This document shows positions 62,172-64,000 of a DNA stretch of 64,000 nucleotides, piece by piece (position 1 is the stretch's first letter; every line of letters begins with the position of its first letter). Source of the stretch: Methylobacterium sp. CB376. Its GTDB lineage: Bacteria > Pseudomonadota > Alphaproteobacteria > Rhizobiales > Beijerinckiaceae. Where the stretch lies: NCBI RefSeq assembly GCF_029714205.1, contig NZ_CP121648.1, positions 5,157,001 to 5,221,000 of the forward strand, in the 5' to 3' direction. The translations under genes and the position numbers were made by a program. The notes beneath the pieces were generated by a model. It worked only from the letters and a program-made list of their open reading frames with translations, had not been told where the DNA came from and did no database searches.

Positions 62172-62693
62172 CTAAGGCAAGACTTTGTAGTAGAAGACCG
62201 TGTCGCAGGGCCGCCCGTCCGGCAGCAGCGCGTAGCCGGGGATCGCGCCGACCCGCTGCCAGCCCTCCCGTCGGTACAGCCGCTCCGCCTCGGGGCTCGC
62301 CGTGTCGAGGACGAGGAGCGTCTTGCCCGCCGCGCGGGCCGCCGCATCGGCCGCCCGCATCAGGGCCGCCCCGACTCCGCGGCCGCGGGCGCGGGTGAGC
62401 ACCAGCACCTTGGAGACGTCGGCCCGGTGGGGCTGGTTCTCGGGCTGGGCGAGCACGACCTGCACGGTGCCGATCTGCCGTCCCTCCGCCTCGGCCACGA
62501 TCAGGCGGCGCTCGCCGCGCCCGACGCTCTCGGCGACGCCCCGCCAATAGGCCAGGGCCGTCGCGGGGCGGAGCGGCGCCATGAAGCTCACCGAGGCGCC
62601 CGCCTCGACGCAGTCGATCAGGATCTCGGCGAGGGGCTCGGCCATGCCCCGGGCCTCCTCCCCGGACAGGGCGCGCAGGGTCGGGTCGGTCAC
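62172..62693 (-). CDS. GNAT-family N-acetyltransferase
   Basis: 173 residues. The acetyl-CoA binding motif is clear ([20 protein letters not shown]), following the strand [18 protein letters not shown]; ending [20 protein letters not shown] is standard. The substrate is not predictable. Its gene starts 9 bases after the XRE-cupin regulator gene and on the same strand, so the two form an operon; the regulator may sense the acetyltransferase substrate or product. Confidence 0.85.
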   Translation of the reverse strand: MTDPTLRALSGEEARGMAEPLAEILIDCVEAGASVSFMAPLRPATALAYWRGVAESVGRGERRLIVAEAEGRQIGTVQVVLAQPENQPHRADVSKVLVLTRARGRGVGAALMRAADAAARAAGKTLLVLDTASPEAERLYRREGWQRVGAIPGYALLPDGRPCDTVFYYKVLP

Positions 62694-62702
62694 GGCGGCA
62701 CC

Positions 62703-63284
62703 TCAGCGGGGCAGGCTCCCGGCGGCGATGGCCACCAGGGTGCGGGCGGGTTGGTCGGCGGGGTTGTGGAAGGCGACCGGCCGGTCGACGCGCATCGCCA
62801 GGCAATCGCCGGCCCCCAGGTGATGCACGCTCTCGCCCAGGGTCACGGTGAGCGCGCCGTCGAGCACGACGACCTGCTGCTCCAGGGGCGGCACCCGCAG
62901 GCTGTCGTAGGCGACGGTGGCGCCGGGCGGGATCTCCACCTCGACGAGTTGGAGCGGCGAGGCGAAGCTCGGCGGCGAGAGGTTGCGGCGCCGGTAGCCC
63001 GTGCCGGGATCGCGCCAGCAGCTCTGCTCGGCCCGGCGGCAGAGCGGCGAGGCATCCTCCCGCGCCGCGGCGGCGAACAGGGCCGCGAGCGGCACGCCGA
63101 GCCCCGCCGCCAGCCGCTCCAGCACCGTGGCGGTCGGGCTGCTCTCCGCCCGCTCGACGAGCGAGATCATCGACCGGCTCACCCCGGACCGCTCGGCCAG
63201 GGCGTCGAGCGTCAGGCCCCGCTCCGCGCGCAGGGCCCGCAGCCGGGCCGCGAGACGGCCGTCGAGGTCCGAGGACGATTCCAT
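62703..63284 (-). CDS. XRE-family regulator with C-terminal cupin
   Basis: 193 residues. HTH at 9-65: RLAARLRALRAERGLTLDAL, AERSGVSRSMISLVERAESS. A cupin domain (about 110-190) includes VEIPPGATVAYDSLRVPP and LEQQVVVLDGALTVTLGESV. This HTH-cupin architecture is common in regulators of amine, sugar or stress genes, with the cupin binding the effector. A palindromic ATTCAA-GA-TTGAAT immediately upstream of its start suggests autorepression. Operon with the GNAT gene. Confidence 0.9.
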   Translation of the reverse strand: MESSSDLDGRLAARLRALRAERGLTLDALAERSGVSRSMISLVERAESSPTATVLERLAAGLGVPLAALFAAAAREDASPLCRRAEQSCWRDPGTGYRRRNLSPPSFASPLQLVEVEIPPGATVAYDSLRVPPLEQQVVVLDGALTVTLGESVHHLGAGDCLAMRVDRPVAFHNPADQPARTLVAIAAGSLPR

Positions 63285-63285
63285 G

Positions 63286-63299
63286 ATTCAAGATTGAAT
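63286..63299. promoter_or_regulatory. Probable operator of the XRE-cupin regulator
   Basis: Palindrome ATTCAA, GA, TTGAAT, two bases upstream of the regulator start codon. It is AT-rich in GC-rich surroundings and of the size recognised by XRE dimers. Binding here would also block the ribosome site region at the DNA level. Inferred autoregulation. Confidence 0.5.
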
Positions 63300-63379
63300 T
63301 TCCGGTATCCTGGAGTCAAGGCCGGCGCGGCAGGCCAGGGGTCCGGTCGCGACGGGGTTGGCGCGAGGCCCGGCCCAGG

Positions 63380-63397
63380 TTATAGCTGCTGCTATAA
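63380..63397. promoter_or_regulatory. Inverted repeat upstream of the terminal gene
   Basis: TTATAGC, TGCT, GCTATAA: perfect 7-bp arms 19 bases upstream of the ATG at 63416. AT-rich in a GC-rich region, so either an operator overlapping a promoter -10-like TATAAG or a hairpin in the leader. Confidence 0.5.
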
Positions 63398-63415
63398 GTG
63401 TGAGGGAGTGCTTTG

Positions 63416-64000
63416 ATGCCGTCGAGACGCAAGGATCCCGGGCGGCGCCGATCAGCGGCCGGCCTCGCCGCCTGCCTGATCCTCGGCGCGGCGGCACCCG
63501 CCCGGGCCGAGCCCGGCCGCGCCGACCACCTCGACAGCGAGCACCTGTTCGGTTTCACCGAGGGCAGCGACATCGGCGTGCCGGGCGAGCGCGAGGTCGA
63601 GCTGGAGACGACCGGCCGGCTCGGCCGCCGCGGCGGCCGCTTCTGGGCCTTCGATCCGACGCTCGCCCTGAAGCTGCCCGTGAGCGCGCAGCTGCGCGTG
63701 GCGCCCGGGCTCAGCTTCGCGGGTTACGCGGTGGCGCCCGGCCCGGGCCTCCCGGCGGCGATCCGCGGCGGCCTCAACGGCGGCTTCGTCGAGACGCGGC
63801 TGCGCCTCCTCGACCGGGATGCCTCCCCGGTCGGGCTGACGCTCAGCGTCACCCCGAGCCTCGGCACCCGGGACGGCACCGACGCGCGGCCGGCCCGCGC
63901 CTACGGGCTCGACGCCGCCCTGCTCGCCGACCACGAATTCGTCCCCGGCACCCTCGTCGGCGCGGTCAATCTCGGCCTCTCCCTCGCCTGGAGCCGGGCC
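63416..64000 (+). CDS. Exported protein, cut by the right window edge
   Basis: At least 195 residues, open to the end of the window. GAGGGAG precedes the ATG. Signal peptide: basic start (MPSRRKDPGRRR), hydrophobic core (SAAGLAACLILGAAAPARA), cleavage before EPGRAD. The mature part reads like a beta-rich outer-membrane or periplasmic protein: FGFTEGSDIGVPGEREVELE, then alternating strands such as LRVAPGLSFAGYAVAPGPGL and VETRLRLLDRDASPVGLTLS. I cannot name the family from this portion; a porin-like or transporter-like outer-membrane protein is plausible. Confidence 0.6.
   Translation, partial: MPSRRKDPGRRRSAAGLAACLILGAAAPARAEPGRADHLDSEHLFGFTEGSDIGVPGEREVELETTGRLGRRGGRFWAFDPTLALKLPVSAQLRVAPGLSFAGYAVAPGPGLPAAIRGGLNGGFVETRLRLLDRDASPVGLTLSVTPSLGTRDGTDARPARAYGLDAALLADHEFVPGTLVGAVNLGLSLAWSRA

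Overview
The window looks like chromosome of a Methylobacterium-type alphaproteobacterium (order Hyphomicrobiales). It is GC-rich, the gene order lysC - ptsP - prfA - prmC - DUF4167 is typical of the order, and it carries an intracellular PHB depolymerase, MucR- and DUF6894-type proteins and many short hypotheticals of the kind seen in that genus. The assignment rests on gene content only; no database search was possible.

Left part, about 1-28.2 kb, is mosaic and accessory in character. It begins with a cut-off small gene, phaZ, a decayed recD2-like helicase, and a two-gene operon encoding a KaiC-like double ATPase and a hybrid histidine kinase. Next come small hypotheticals, a membrane protein plus a BtuF-like cobalamin-binding protein, and a clear choline dehydrogenase (betA) with no betB or betI partner. 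From 11.5 to 24.8 kb broken genes dominate: a frameshifted IS3-family copy interrupted by a 106-bp palindromic repeat, a solitary end of the same IS, a tape-measure-like phage remnant, a ParD-like antitoxin fused to a kinase fragment, and frameshifted hypotheticals. Low-GC patches hold two short peptides that share a leader-like signature; one has a classical double-glycine motif. The second copy of the 106-bp repeat sits exactly at the broken 5' end of a CoA-transferase fragment, followed by an intact AtoE-type fatty-acid transporter. A tRNA-Thr gene at 28.2 kb, with its 3' end facing the mosaic side, marks the change of character.

Right part, 28.4-64 kb, is orderly and mostly core metabolism. 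It has a four-gene polyamine-type ABC importer; a TAXI-type solute-binding protein; ubiG; a glycerophosphodiester phosphodiesterase; and lysC, ptsP, prfA, prmC and a DUF4167 protein. A sarcosine-oxidase-like flavoprotein and a LysR regulator follow. Then comes a probable quinate/shikimate catabolic operon: an NAD-type shikimate/quinate dehydrogenase, an MFS importer, a two-domain 3-dehydroshikimate dehydratase, a type II dehydroquinase, an SDR and a cupin dioxygenase-like protein. Together these would convert quinate or shikimate to protocatechuate.

Two closely similar LivJ-type binding proteins bracket a LysR/EamA pair. The second leads livH - livM and a fused livG-livF ATPase, while the first has no permease of its own. 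kdsA, a GNAT acetyltransferase, an XRE-cupin regulator and a cut-off exported protein end the window.

The observations I rate highest are the two leader-like peptides, the palindromic repeat whose insertion point can be read in two places, a second repeat family whose hairpin abuts stop codons of genes running into it, the duplicated binding proteins, and the KaiC-like operon with substitutions at key KaiC positions.
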